Source: Canna indica (lineage: Eukaryota > Streptophyta > Magnoliopsida > Zingiberales > Cannaceae). Taken from it: a DNA stretch of 64,000 nt. This document shows, piece after piece, positions 44,662 to 56,393 of this stretch. The position numbers were made by a program, and so were the translations under genes. Position 1 is the stretch's first letter, and each line of letters begins with the position of its first letter. The DNA is taken from assembly GCA_034359265.1 (NCBI GenBank), contig CP136897.1, forward strand, positions 36,071,501 to 36,135,500, given 5' to 3'. Under the pieces are notes generated by a model that saw nothing but the letters and a program-made list of their open reading frames with translations, did not search any database and had not been told where the DNA came from.

Positions 44662-44780
44662 GGGTGCGATCATTCCAGCACTAACGCACCGGATCCCACC
44701 AGAACTCCGAAGTTAAGCGTGCTTGAGCGAGAGTAGTACTAGGATGGGTGAACCCCTGGGAAGTCCTCGTGTTGCATCTT
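44662..44780 (+). rRNA. 5S rRNA: 5S rRNA gene, unit 95
   Basis: Complete copy with A13T, T38C, G65A, C91A, C116T. It also starts the eight/nine-unit duplication; unit 103 is its copy. Confidence 0.95.
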
Positions 44781-45146
44781 TTTTTTTACTACCTATTTGA
44801 TTGCACGACGAGATCATTTTTTTTACCAATCTTTCTAACCAAACGTTAAGGACGGACGACGTCGTCGACATAAAATTTGGCTGTCGATCGCCCGCGCAGG
44901 GCCCGCCGCAACCTCTACGGCCGGCTCGATCGACCAACCGACATGAAAAATTAAAATTTGTAAATAAATAAGAAAAATAACATTTCAAATATTATTTTTC
45001 GATTAAAACGGGCGTAACTCCGTGCATTATTGTCCGATTTAATCTTTTCACGTCGCGCTAAAAGGCGCGCGAAGAGACGAAGAAAATGACCCCGAGCTAT
45101 CCCTCGGACGCTCACCCTTATTAGCCGACGATCAGAAGTGCATGAC

Positions 45147-45265
45147 GGGTGCGATCATACCAGCACTAACGCATCGGATCCCATCAGAACTCCGAAGTTA
45201 AGCGTGCTAGGGCGAGAGTAGTACTAGGAGGGGTGACCCCGTGGGAAGTCCTCGTGTTGCACCTT
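45147..45265 (+). rRNA. 5S rRNA: 5S rRNA gene, unit 96
   Basis: Complete copy with C28T, T63A, T84G, C95G. Confidence 0.95.
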
Positions 45266-45630
45266 TTTTTTACTACCTATTTGATTTAACGACGAGATCA
45301 TTTTTTTTACCAATCTTTCTAACCAAACGTTAAGGACGGACGACGTCGTCGACATAAAATTTGGCTGTCGATTGCCCGCGCGGGGCCCGCCGCAACCTCT
45401 ACGGCCGGCTCGATCGACCAACCGACCCGAAAAAATAAAAATTGTAAATAAATAAGAAATATAACATTTCAATTATTATTTTTGGTTTAAAACGGGCGTA
45501 ACTCCGTGCATTATTGTCCGATTTCACCTTTTCACATGGCTCTAAAAGGCACGCGAACAGACGAAGAAAATGACCCCGAGCTATATCTCGGACGCTCACC
45601 CTTATTAGCCGACGATCAGAAGTGCATGAC

Positions 45631-45749
45631 GGGTGCGATCATACCAGCACTAACGCATCGGATCCCATCAGAACTCCGAAGTTAAGCGTGCTAGGGCGAG
45701 AGTAGTACTAGGAGGGGTGACCCCGTGGGAAGTCCTCGTGTTGCACCTT
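45631..45749 (+). rRNA. 5S rRNA: 5S rRNA gene, unit 97
   Basis: Complete copy with C28T, T63A, T84G, C95G, the same set as its neighbour unit 96. The spacer before it has lost the G-box (CACATG). Confidence 0.95.
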
Positions 45750-46115
45750 TTTTTTACTACCTATTTGATTGCACGACGAGATCATTTTTTTTACCAATCT
45801 TTCTAACCAAACGTTAAGGACGGACGACGTCGTCGACATAAAATTTGGCTGTCGATCGCCCGCGCGGGGCCCGCCGCAACCTCTACGGCCGGCTCCATCG
45901 ACCAACCGACCCGAAAAATTAAAATTTGTAAATAAATAAGAAAAATAACATTTCAATTATTATTTTTCGTTTAAAACGAGCGTAACTCCGTGCATTATTG
46001 TCCGATTTCAGCTTTTCACGTGGCGCTGAAAGGCGCGCGATGAGATGAAGAAAATGACCCCCGAACTCTCCCTCGGACGCTCACCCTTATTAGCCGACGA
46101 TCAGAAGTGCATGAC

Positions 46116-46234
46116 GGGTGCGATCATACTAGCACTATCGCACCGGATCCCATTAGAACTACGGAGTGAAGCGTGCTTGCGCGAGAGTGGTACTAGGATG
46201 GGTGACCCCTTGGGAAGTCCTCGTGTTGCACCTT
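46116..46234 (+). rRNA. 5S rRNA: 5S rRNA gene, unit 98 (65C/74G haplotype)
   Basis: Complete copy with C15T, A23T, C39T, C46A, A49G, T53G, G65C, A74G, C95T. Confidence 0.94.
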
Positions 46235-46601
46235 TTTTTTTACTACCTATTTGATTGCACGACGAGATCATTTTTTTTACCAATCTTTCTAACCAAACGT
46301 TAAGGACGAACGACGTCGTCGCCATAAATCTTGGCTGTCGATTGTCTGCGCGGGGCCCACTGCAACCTATACGGCAGGCTCGATCGACCAACCGACCCGA
46401 AAAATTAAAATTTGTAAATAAATAAGAAAAATAACATTTCAATTATTATTTTTTGTTTATAACAGGCGTAACTCCGTGCATTATTGTCCGATTTCAGCTT
46501 TTCACGTGGCGCTGAAAGGCGCGCAAAGAGACGAAGAAAATGACCCCTGAACTCTCCCTCGGACGCTCGCCCTTATTAGCGGACGATCAGAAGTGCATAT
46601 C

Positions 46602-46720
46602 GGGTGCGATCATACCAGCATTAATTCACCGGATCCCATCAGAACTCCGAAGTTAAGCGTGCTTGGGCGAGAGTAGTACTAGGATGGGTGACCCCCTGAG
46701 AAGTCCTCGTGTTGCACCTT
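46602..46720 (+). rRNA. 5S rRNA: 5S rRNA gene, unit 99
   Basis: Complete copy with C20T, C24T, G25T, G98A. Confidence 0.95.
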
Positions 46721-47086
46721 TTTTTTTACTACCTATTTGATTGCACGACGAGATCGTTTTTTTTACCAATCTTTCTAACCAAACGTTAAGGACGGACGAT
46801 GTCGTCGCCATAAATCTTGGCTGTTGATGGCCCGCGCAGTGCCCGCCGCAACCTCTACGGCCGGCTCGATCGACCAACCGACCCGAAAAATTAAAATTTG
46901 TAAATAAATAAGAAAAATAACATTGCAATTATTATTTTTCATTTAAAACGGGCGTAACTCCCTGCATTATTGTCCTTTTTCAGCTTTTCACGTGGCGCTG
47001 AAAGGGGCGCGAAGAGACGAAGAAAGTAACCCCGAGCTATCCCTTGGATGATCACCCTTATTAGCCGACAATCAGAAGTGCATGAC

Positions 47087-47205
47087 GAGTGCGATCATAA
47101 CAACACTAACGCACCGGATCCCATCAGAACTTCGGAGTTAAGCATGCTTGGGCGAGAGTAGTACTAGGATGGGTGACCCCCGAGGAAGTCCTCGTGTTGC
47201 ACTTG
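47087..47205 (+). rRNA. 5S rRNA: 5S rRNA gene, unit 100
   Basis: Diverged copy: G2A, C14A, G17A, C46T, A49G, G58A, T96G, G97A, C117T. Confidence 0.93.
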
Positions 47206-47572
47206 TTTTTTTACTACCTATTTGATTGCACGACGAGATCATTTTTTTTACCAATCTTTCTAACCGAACGTTAAGGACGGACGACGTCGTCGCCATAAAA
47301 TTTGGCTGTCGATCGCCCGCACGGGTCCCGCCGCAAACTCTACGGCCGGCTCCATCGACCAACCGACCCGAAAAATTAAAATTTGTAAATAAATAAGAAA
47401 AATAACATTTCAATTATTATTTTTCGTTTAAAACGAGCGTAACTCCGTGCATTATTGTCCGATTTCAGCTTTTCACGTGGCGCTGAAAGGCGCGCGATGA
47501 GATGAAGAAAATGACCCCCGAACTCTCCCTCGGACGCTCACCCTTATTAGCCGACAGTCAGAAGTGCATATC

Positions 47573-47691
47573 AGGTGCGATCATAACAGCACTAACGCAT
47601 CGGATCCCATCAGAACTCTGAAGTTAAGCGTGCTTGGGCGAGAGTAGTACTAGGATGGGTGACTCCTTGGGAAGTCCTCATGTTGCACTTT
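47573..47691 (+). rRNA. 5S rRNA: 5S rRNA gene, unit 101
   Basis: Complete copy with G1A, C14A, C28T, C47T, C92T, C95T, G108A, C117T. The terminator is T6-C-T4. The following spacer has a short deletion that creates a second CACGTG (CCCACGTGGCCC). Confidence 0.93.
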
Positions 47692-48055
47692 TTCTTTTAC
47701 TACCTATTTGATTGCACGACGAGATCATTTTTTTTACCAATCTTTCTAACCAAACGTTAAGGACGGACGACATCGTCGCCATAAATCTTGGCTGTCGATC
47801 GCCCACGTGGCCCGCCGCAACCTCTATGGCCGGCTCGATCGACCAACCGACCCGAAAAATTAAAATTTGTAAATAAATAAGAAAAATAACATTTGAATTG
47901 TTATTTTTCGTTTAAAACGGGCGTAACTCCGTGCATTATTGTCCGATTTCAGCTTTTCACGTGGCGCTGAAAGGCGCGCGAAGAGAGGAAGAAAATGACC
48001 CCGAGCTGTCCCTCGGACGCTCACCCTTATTAGCCGACGATCAGAAGTGCATGAT

Positions 48056-48174
48056 GGGTGTGATCATATCAGCACTAATGCACCGGATCCCATCAGAACT
48101 TCGTAGTTAAGCGTGCCTGTGCGAGAGTAGTACTAGGATGGGTGACCCCTTGAGAAGTCCTCGTGTTGCATCTT
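48056..48174 (+). rRNA. 5S rRNA: 5S rRNA gene, unit 102
   Basis: Diverged copy: C6T, C14T, C24T, C46T, A49T, T62C, G65T, C95T, G98A, C116T. Confidence 0.93.
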
Positions 48175-48541
48175 TTTTTTTTACTACCTATTTGATTGCA
48201 CGACGAGATCATTTTTTTTACCAATTTTTCTTACCAAACGTTAAGGACGGATGACGTCGTCGCCATAAATATTGGCTGTCGATCGCCCGCGTGGGGCCCG
48301 CCGCAACCTCTACGGCCGGCTCGATCGACCAACCGACCCGAAAAATTAAAATTTGTAAATAAATAAGAAAAATAACATTTCAATTGTTATTTTTCGTTTA
48401 AAACAGGCGTAACTCCGTGCATTATTGTCCGATTTCAGCTTTTCACTTGGCGCTAAAAGGCGCGCGAGGAGACGAAGAAAATGACCCCGAGCTATCCCTC
48501 GGACGCTCACCCTTATTAGCTGACGATCAGAAGTGCACGAC

Positions 48542-48660
48542 GGGTGCGATCATTCCAGCACTAACGCACCGGATCCCACCAGAACTCCGAAGTTAAGCGT
48601 GCTTGAGCGAGAGTAGTACTAGGATGGGTGAACCCCTGGGAAGTCCTCGTGTTGCATCTT
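48542..48660 (+). rRNA. 5S rRNA: 5S rRNA gene, unit 103
   Basis: Complete copy with A13T, T38C, G65A, C91A, C116T, matching unit 95 at 3,880 bp. Confidence 0.95.
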
Positions 48661-49025
48661 TTTTTTACTACCTATTTGATGGCACGACGAGATCATTTTT
48701 TTTACCAATCTTTCTAACCAAACGTTAAGGACGGACGACGTCGTCGACATAAAATTTGGCTGTCGATCGCCCGCGCGGGGCCCGCCGCAACCTCTACGGC
48801 CGGCTCGATCGACCAACCGATCTGAAAAATTAAAATTTGTAAATAAATAAGAAAAATAACATTTCAAATATTATTTTTCGATTAAAACGGGCGTAACTCC
48901 GTGCATTATTGTCCGATTTAATCTTTTCACGTCGCGCTAAAAGGCGCGCGAAGAGACGAAGAAAATGACCCCGAGCTATCCCTCGGACGCTCACCCTTAT
49001 TAGCCGACGATCAGAAGTGCATGAC

Positions 49026-49144
49026 GGGTGCGATCATACCAGCACTAACGCATCGGATCCCATCAGAACTCCGAAGTTAAGCGTGCTAGGGCGAGAGTAG
49101 TACTAGGAGGGGTGACCCCGTGGGAAGTCCTCGTGTTGCACCTT
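49026..49144 (+). rRNA. 5S rRNA: 5S rRNA gene, unit 104
   Basis: Complete copy with C28T, T63A, T84G, C95G, matching unit 96. Confidence 0.95.
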
Positions 49145-49509
49145 TTTTTTACTACCTATTTGATTGCACGACGAGATCATTTTTTTTACCAATCTTTCTA
49201 ACCAAACGTTAAGGACGGACGATGTCGTCGACATAAAATTTGGCTGTCGATTGCACGCGCGGGGCCCGCCGCAACCTCTACGGCCGGCTCGATCGACCAA
49301 CCGACCCGAAAAAATAAAAATTGTAAATAAATAAGAAATATAACATTTCAATTATTATTTTTCGTTTAAAACGGGCGTAACTCCGTGCATTATTGTCCGA
49401 TTTCACCTTTTCACATGGCTCTAAAAGGCGCGCGAAGAGACGAAGAAAATGACCCCGAGCTATACCTCGGACGCTCACCCTTATTAGCCGACGATCAGAA
49501 GTGCATGAC

Positions 49510-49628
49510 GGGTGCGATCATACCAGCACTAACGCATCGGATCCAATCAGAACTCCGAAGTTAAGCGTGCTAGGGCGAGAGTAGTACTTGTAGGGGTGAC
49601 CCCGTGGGAAGTCCTCGTGTTGCACCTT
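49510..49628 (+). rRNA. 5S rRNA: 5S rRNA gene, unit 105
   Basis: Complete copy with C28T, C36A, T63A, A80T, G82T, T84G, C95G. It matches unit 97 with three additional changes, two of them in the C box. Confidence 0.94.
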
Positions 49629-49994
49629 TTTTTTACTACCTATTTGATTGCACGACGAGATCATTTTTTTTACCAATCTTTCTAACCAAACGTTAAGGAC
49701 GGACGACGTCGTCGACATAAAATTTGGCTGTCGATCGCCCGCGCGGGGCCCGCCGCAACCTCTACGGCCGGCTCCATCGACCAACCGACCCGAAAAATTA
49801 AAATTTGTAAATAAATAAGAAAAATAACATTTCAATTATTATTTTTCGTTTAAAACGAGCGTAACTCCGTGCATTATTGTCCGATTTCAGCTTTTCACGT
49901 GGCGCTGAAAGGCGCGCGATGAGATGAAGAAAATGACCCCCGAACTCTCCCTCGGACGCTCACCCTTATTAGCCGACGATCAGAAGTGCATGAC

Positions 49995-50113
49995 GGGTGC
50001 GATCATACTAGCACTAACGCACTGGATCCCATTAGAACTACGGAGTGAAGCGTGCTTGCGCGAGAGTGGTACTAGGATGGGTGACCCCTTGGGAAGTCCT
50101 CGTGTTGCACCTT
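49995..50113 (+). rRNA. 5S rRNA: 5S rRNA gene, unit 106 (65C/74G haplotype)
   Basis: Complete copy with C15T, C29T, C39T, C46A, A49G, T53G, G65C, A74G, C95T. Units 106 and 107 both correspond to unit 98, so one unit was added here. Confidence 0.94.
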
Positions 50114-50480
50114 TTTTTTTACTACCTATTTGATTGCACGACGAGATCATTTTTTTTACCAATCTTTCTAACCAAACGTTAAGGACGAACGACGTCGTCG
50201 CCATAAAATTTGGCTGTCGATCGCCCTCACGGGGCCCGCCGCAAACTCTACGGCCGGCTCCATCGACCAACCGACCCGAAAAATTAAAATTTGTAAATAA
50301 ATAAGAAAAATAACACTTCAATTATTATTTTTCGTTTAAAACGAGCGTAACTCCGTGCATTATTGTCCGATTTTAGCTTTTCACGTGGCGCTGAAAGGCG
50401 CGCGATGAGATGAAGAAAATGACCCCCGAACTCTCCCTCGGACGCTCACCCTTATTAGCCGACGATCAGAAGTGCATGAC

Positions 50481-50599
50481 GGGTGCGATCATACTAGCAC
50501 TAACGCACCGGATCCCATTAGAACTACGGAGTGAAGCGTGCTTGCGCGAGAGTGGTACTAGGATGGGTGACCCCTTGGGAAGTCCTCGTGTTGCACCTT
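50481..50599 (+). rRNA. 5S rRNA: 5S rRNA gene, unit 107 (65C/74G haplotype)
   Basis: Complete copy with C15T, C39T, C46A, A49G, T53G, G65C, A74G, C95T. Confidence 0.94.
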
Positions 50600-50966
50600 T
50601 TTTTTTACTACCTATTTGATTGCACGACGAGATCATTTTTTTTACCAATCTTTCTAACCAAACGTTAAGGACGAACGATGTCGTCGCCATAAATCTTGGC
50701 TGTCGATTGTCTGCGCGGGGCCCACTGCAACCTATACGGCAGGCTCGATCGACCAATCGACCCGAAAAATTAAAATTTGTAAATAAATAAGAAAAATAAC
50801 ATTTCAATTATTATTTTTTGTTTATAACAGGCGTAACTCCGTGCATTATTGTCCGATTTCAGCTTTTCACGTGGCGCTGAAAGGCGCGCAAAGAGACGAA
50901 GAAAATGACCCCCAAACTCTCCCTCGGACGCTCGCCCTTATTAGCGGACGATCAGAAGTGCATATC

Positions 50967-51085
50967 GGGTGCGATCATACCAGCATTAATGCACCGGATC
51001 CCATCAGAACTCCGAAGTTAAGCGTGCTTGGGCGAGAGTAGTACTAGGATGGGTGACCCCCTGAGAAGTCCTCGTGTTGCACCTT
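50967..51085 (+). rRNA. 5S rRNA: 5S rRNA gene, unit 108
   Basis: Complete copy with C20T, C24T, G98A, matching unit 99 at 4,365 bp. Confidence 0.95.
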
Positions 51086-51451
51086 TTTTTTTACTACCTA
51101 TTTGATTGCACGACGAGATCGTTTTTTTTACCAATCTTTCTAACCAAACGTTAAGGACGGACGATGTCGTCGCCATAAATCTTGGCTGTCGATGGCCCGC
51201 GCAGGGCCCGCCGCAACCTCTACGGCCGGCTCGATCGACCAACCGACCCGAAAAATTAAAATTTGTAAATAAATAAGAAAAATAACATTGCAATTATTAT
51301 TTTTCATTTAAAACGGGCGTAACTCCCTGCATTATTGTCCTTTTTCAACTTTTCACGTGGCGCTGAAAGGGGCGCGAAGAGACGAAGAAAGTAACCCCGA
51401 GCTATCCCTTGGACGATCACCCTTATTAGCCGACAATCAGAAGTGAATGAC

Positions 51452-51570
51452 GAGTGCGATCATAACAACACTAACGCACCGGATCCCATCAGAACTTCGG
51501 AGTTAAGCATGCTTGGGCGAGAGTAGTACTAGGATGGGTGACCCCCGAGGAAGTCCTCGTGTTGCACTTG
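51452..51570 (+). rRNA. 5S rRNA: 5S rRNA gene, unit 109
   Basis: Diverged copy with the unit 100 set: G2A, C14A, G17A, C46T, A49G, G58A, T96G, G97A, C117T. Confidence 0.93.
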
Positions 51571-51937
51571 TTTTTTTACTACCTATTTGATTGCACGACG
51601 AGATCATTTTTTTTACCAATCTTTCTAACCGAACGTTAAGGACGGACGACGTCGTCGCCATAAAATTTGGCTGTCGATCGCCCGCACGGGTCCCGCCGCA
51701 AACTCTACGGCCGGCTCCATCGACCAACCGACCCGAAAAATTAAAATTTGTAAATAAATAAGAAAAATAACATTTCAATTATTATTTTTCGCTTAAAACG
51801 AGCGTAACTCCGTGCATTATTGTCCGATTTCAGCTTTTCACGTGGCGCTGAAAGGCGCGCGATGAGATGAAGAAAATGACCCCCGAACTCTCCCTCGGAC
51901 GCTCACCCTTATTAGCCGACGATCAGAAGTGCATATC

Positions 51938-52056
51938 AGGTGCGATCATAACAGCACTAACGCATCGGATCCCATCAGAACTCCGAAGTTAAGCGTGCTT
52001 GGGCGAGAGTAGTACTAGGATGGGTGACTCCTTGGGAAGTCCTCATGTTGCACTTT
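51938..52056 (+). rRNA. 5S rRNA: 5S rRNA gene, unit 110
   Basis: Complete copy with G1A, C14A, C28T, C92T, C95T, G108A, C117T. It matches unit 101 except at position 47, and carries the same CCCACGTGGCCC spacer variant. Confidence 0.93.
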
Positions 52057-52420
52057 TTCTTTTACTACCTATTTGATTGCACGACGAGATCATTTTTTTT
52101 ACCAATCTTTCTAACCAAACGTTAAGGACGGACGACATCGTCGCCATAAATCTTGGCTGTCGATCGCCCACGTGGCCCGCCGCAACCTCTATGGCCGGCT
52201 CGATCGACCAACCGACCCGAAAAATTAAAATTTGTAAATAAATAAGAAAAATAACATTTGAATTGTTATTTTTCGTTTAAAACGGGCGTAACTCCGTGCA
52301 TTATTGTCCGATTTCAGCTTTTCACGTGGCGCTGAAAGGCGCGCGAAGAGAGGAAGAAAATGACCCCGAGCTGTCCCTCGGACGCTCACCCTTATTAGCC
52401 GACGATCAGAAGTGCATGAT

Positions 52421-52539
52421 GGGTGTGATCATATCAGCACTAATGCACCGGATCCCATCAGAACTTCGTAGTTAAGCGTGCCTGTGCGAGAGTAGTACTA
52501 GGATGGGTGACCCCTTGAGAAGTCCTCGTGTTGCACTTG
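52421..52539 (+). rRNA. 5S rRNA: 5S rRNA gene, unit 111
   Basis: Diverged copy: C6T, C14T, C24T, C46T, A49T, T62C, G65T, C95T, G98A, C117T. It matches unit 102 up to the 3' tail. Confidence 0.93.
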
Positions 52540-52905
52540 TTTTTTTACTACCTATTTGATTGCACGACGAGATCATTTTTTTTACCAATTTTTCTTACCA
52601 AACGTTAAGGACGGATGACGTCGTCGCCATAAATATTGGCTGTCGATCGCCCGCGTGGGGCCCGCCGCAACCTCTACGGCCGGCTCGATCGACCAACCGA
52701 CCCGAAAAATTAAAATTTGTAAATAAATAAGAAAAATAACATTTCAATTGTTATTTTTCGTTTAAAACAGGCGTAACTCCGTGCATTATTGTCCGATTTC
52801 AGCTTTTCACGTGGCGCTGAAAGGCGCGCGAAGAGAGGAAGAAAATGACCCCGAGCTGTCCCTCGGACGCTCACCCTTATTAGCCGACGATCAGAAGTGC
52901 ATGAC

Positions 52906-53024
52906 GGGTGCGATCATATCAGCACTAACGCACCGGATCCCATCAGAACTTCGTAGTTAAGCGTGCTTGTGCGAGAGTAGTACTAGGATGGATGACCCCC
53001 TGGGAAGTCCTCGTGTTGCACTTG
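52906..53024 (+). rRNA. 5S rRNA: 5S rRNA gene, unit 112
   Basis: Complete copy with C14T, C46T, A49T, G65T, G87A, C117T. It is a relative of units 102 and 111. Confidence 0.94.
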
Positions 53025-53390
53025 TTTTTTTACTACCTATTTGATTGCACGACGAGAACATTTTTTTTACCAATTTTTCTAACCAAACGTTAAGGACGGA
53101 TGACGTCGTCGCCATAAATCTTGGCTGTCGATAGCCCGCGCGGGGCCCGCCGCAACCTCTACGGCCGACTCGATCGACCAACCGACCCGAAAAATTAAAA
53201 TTTGTAAATAAATAAGAAAAATAAAATTTCAATTATTATTTTTCGTTTAAAACGGGCGTAACTCCGTGCATTATTGTCCGATTTTAGCTTTTCACGTGGC
53301 GCTGAAAGGCGCGCGAAGAGACGAAGAAAATGACCCCGAGTTGTCCCTCGGACGCTCACCCTTATTAGCCGACGATCAGAAGTGCATGAC

Positions 53391-53509
53391 GGGTGCGATC
53401 ATACTAGCACTAACGCACCGGATCCCATCAAAACTCCGAAGTGAAGCGTGCTTGCGCGAGAGTGGTACTAGGATGGGCGACCCCTTGGGAAGTCCTCGTG
53501 TTGCACCTT
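53391..53509 (+). rRNA. 5S rRNA: 5S rRNA gene, unit 113 (65C/74G haplotype)
   Basis: Complete copy with C15T, G41A, T53G, G65C, A74G, T88C, C95T. T88C (GGGCGACC) recurs in units 116 and 123. Confidence 0.95.
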
Positions 53510-53876
53510 TTTTTTTACTACCTATTTGATTGCACAATGAGATCATTTTTTTTACCAATCTTTCTAACCAAACGTTAAGGACGGACGACGTCGTCGCCAT
53601 AAATCTTGGTTGTCGATCGTCCGCGCGGGGCCCGCCGCAACCTCTACGGCAGGCTCGATCGACCAACTGACCCCAAAAATAAAAATTTGTAAATAAATAA
53701 GACAAATAACATTTCAATTATTATTTTTCGTTTAAAACGGGCGTAACTCCGTGCATTATGTTCCGATTTCAGCTTTTCACGTGGCGCTGAAAGGCGCGCG
53801 AAGAGATGATAAAAATGACCCCCGAACTCTCCCTCGGACGCTCACCCTTATTAGCCAACGATCAGAAGTGCATGAT

Positions 53877-53995
53877 GGGTGCGATCATATCAGCACTAAC
53901 GCATCGGATGCCATCAGAAATTCGAAGTTAAGCGTGCTTGTGCGAGGGTAGTACTAGGATGGGTGACCCTCTGGGAAGTCCTCGTGTTGCACCTT
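53877..53995 (+). rRNA. 5S rRNA: 5S rRNA gene, unit 114
   Basis: Diverged copy: C14T, C28T, C34G, C44A, C46T, G65T, A71G, C94T. The spacer after it has an 11 bp deletion in the GC-rich block. Confidence 0.93.
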
Positions 53996-54348
53996 TTTTT
54001 TTAACCTATTTGATTGCATGACGATATCATTTTTTTTACCAATCTTTCTAACCAAACGTTAAGGACGGACGACGTCGTCGCCATAAAATTTGGCTGTCGA
54101 TCGCCCGCCGCAACCTCTACGGCCGGCTCGATCGACCAACCGACCCGAAAAATTAAAATTTGTAAATAAATAAGAAAAATAACATTTCAATTATTATTTT
54201 TCGTTTAAAACGGGCGTAACTCCGTGCATTATTGTCCGATTTCAGCTTTTCACGTGGCGCTGAAAGGCGCGCGAAGAGAGGAAGAAAATAACCCCGAATT
54301 GTCCCTCGGACGCTCAACCTTATTAGCCGACGATCAGAAGTGCATGAT

Positions 54349-54467
54349 GGGTGCAATCATACTAGCACTAACGCACCGGATCCCATCAGAACTCCGAAGT
54401 GAAGAGTGCTTGCGCGAGAGTGGTACTAGGATGGGTGACCCCTTGGGTAGTCCTCGTGTTGCACCTT
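54349..54467 (+). rRNA. 5S rRNA: 5S rRNA gene, unit 115 (65C/74G haplotype)
   Basis: Complete copy with G7A, C15T, T53G, C57A, G65C, A74G, C95T, A100T. Confidence 0.94.
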
Positions 54468-54833
54468 TTTTTTTACTACCTATTTGATTGCACGACGAGA
54501 TCATTTTTTTTACCAATCTTTCAAACCAAATGTTAAGGACGGACGACGTCGTCGCCATAAATCTTGGCTGTCGATAGCCCGCGCGGGGCCCGCCGCAACC
54601 TCTACGGCCGACTCGATCGACCAACCGACCCGAAAAATTAAAATTTGTAAATAAATAAGAAAAATAACATTTCAATTATTATTTTTCGTTTAAAACGGGC
54701 ATAACTTCGTGCATTATTGTCCGATTTCAGCTTTTCACGTGGCGCTGAAAGGCGCGCGAAGAGACGAAGAAAATGACCCCGAGTTGTCCCTCGGACGCTC
54801 ACCCTTTTTAGCCGACGATCAGAAGTGCATGAC

Positions 54834-54952
54834 GGGTGCGATCATACTAGCACTAACGCACCGGATCCCATCAGAACTCCGAAGTGAAGCGTACTTGCGC
54901 GAGAGTGGTACTAGGATGGGCGACCCCTTGGGAAGTCCTCGTGTTGCACCTT
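54834..54952 (+). rRNA. 5S rRNA: 5S rRNA gene, unit 116 (65C/74G haplotype)
   Basis: Complete copy with C15T, T53G, G60A, G65C, A74G, T88C, C95T. The TATA-like element is changed to TTTTTAG, which also creates a T5 run 29 bp before the gene. Confidence 0.94.
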
Positions 54953-55317
54953 TTTTTTACTACCTATTTGATTGCACGACGAGATCATTTTTTTACCAAT
55001 CTTTCTAACCAAACGTTAAGGACGGACGACGTCGTCGCCATGAATCTTGGTTGTCGATCATCCGCGCGGGGCCCGCCGCAACCTCTACGGCAGGCTCGAT
55101 CGACCAACCGACCACAAAAATTAAAATTTGTAAATAAATAAGAAAAATAACATTTCAATTATTATTTTTCGTTTAAAACGGGCGTAACTCCGTGCATTAT
55201 GTTCCGATTTCAGCTTTTCACGTGGCGCTGAAAGGCGCGCGAAGAGATGATAAAAATGACCCCCGAACTCTCCCTCGGACGCTCACCCTTATTAGCCGAC
55301 GATCAGAAGTGCATGAC

Positions 55318-55436
55318 GGGTGCGATAATATCAGCACTAACGCATCGGATCCCATCAGAAATTCGAAGTTAAGCGTGCTTGTGCGAGGGTAGTACTAGGA
55401 TGGGTGACCCTCTGGGTAGTCCTCGTGTTGCACTTG
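55318..55436 (+). rRNA. 5S rRNA: 5S rRNA gene, unit 117
   Basis: Diverged copy: C10A, C14T, C28T, C44A, C46T, G65T, A71G, C94T, A100T, C117T. It is a sister of units 114 and 124. Confidence 0.92.
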
Positions 55437-55802
55437 TTTTTTTACTACCTATTTGATTGCACGACGAGATCATTTTTTTTACTAATTTTTCTAACCAAAC
55501 GTTAAGGACGGACGACGTCGTCGCCATAAATCTTGGCTGTCGATCGCCCGCGCCGGGCCCGCCGCAACCTCTACAGCCGGCTCGATCGACCAACCGACCC
55601 GAAAAATTAAAATTTATAAATAAATAAGAAAAATAACATTTCAATTATTATTTTTCGTTTAAAACGGGCGTAACTCCTTGCATTATTGTCTGATTTCAGC
55701 TTTTCACGTGGCGCTGAAAGTCGCTTGAAGAGACGAAGAAAATGACCCCGAGCTGTCCCACGGAGGCTCACCCTTATTAGCCGACAATCAGAAGAGCATG
55801 AC

Positions 55803-55921
55803 GGGTGTGATCATACCAGCACTAACGCACCGGATCCCATTAGAACTCTGAAGTTAATCGTGCTTGGGCGAGAGTAGTACTAGGATGGGTGACCCCCTAG
55901 GAAGTCCTCATGTAGCACCTT
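55803..55921 (+). rRNA. 5S rRNA: 5S rRNA gene, unit 118
   Basis: Diverged copy: C6T, C39T, C47T, G56T, G97A, G108A, T112A. It is the sister of unit 125. Confidence 0.93.
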
Positions 55922-56274
55922 TTTTTTTTACCTATTTGATTGCACGACGAGATCATTTTTTTTACCAATCTTTCTAACCAAACGTTAAGGACTGATGACG
56001 TCGTCGCCATAAAATTTGGCTGTCGATCGCCCGCCGTAACCTCTACGACAGGCTCGATCGACCAACCGACCCGAAAAATTAAAATTTGTAAATAAATAAG
56101 AAAAATAACATTTCAATTATTATTTTTCGTTTAAAACGGGCGTAACTCCGTGCATTATTGTCCGATTTCAGCTTTTCACGTGGCGCTGAAAGGCGCGCGA
56201 AGAGACGAAGAAAATGACCCCGAGCTGTCCCTCGGACGCTCACCCTTATTAGCCGACGATCAGATGTGCATGAC

Positions 56275-56393
56275 GGGTGCGATCATACCAGCACTAATGC
56301 ACCTGATCCCATCAGAACTCCGAAGTTAAGCGTGCTTGGGCGAGAGTAGTACTAGGATGGGTGACCCCCTAGGAAGTCCTCGTGTTGCACCTT
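56275..56393 (+). rRNA. 5S rRNA: 5S rRNA gene, unit 119
   Basis: Complete copy with C24T, G30T, G97A. The terminator is T6-A-T5. The spacer has the 11 bp GC-block deletion. Confidence 0.96.

Larger units (their letters stand above)
44662..48541 (+). repeat. Eight-unit segment, copy 1 of a long duplication
   Basis: Units 95-102 carry eight different variant sets that return in the same order from 48542. Confidence 0.92.
48542..52905 (+). repeat. Nine-unit segment, copy 2 of a long duplication
   Basis: Units 103-111 match units 95-102 at 3,879-3,880 bp for the first four. After one added unit (106/107 both match 98) the offset is 4,365 bp for the rest. Confidence 0.92.
53877..56274 (+). repeat. 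Five-unit segment, copy 1 of a 3,356 bp spaced duplication
   Basis: Units 114-118 match units 121-125 at offsets of 3,355-3,357 bp, with two units between the copies. Confidence 0.85.
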
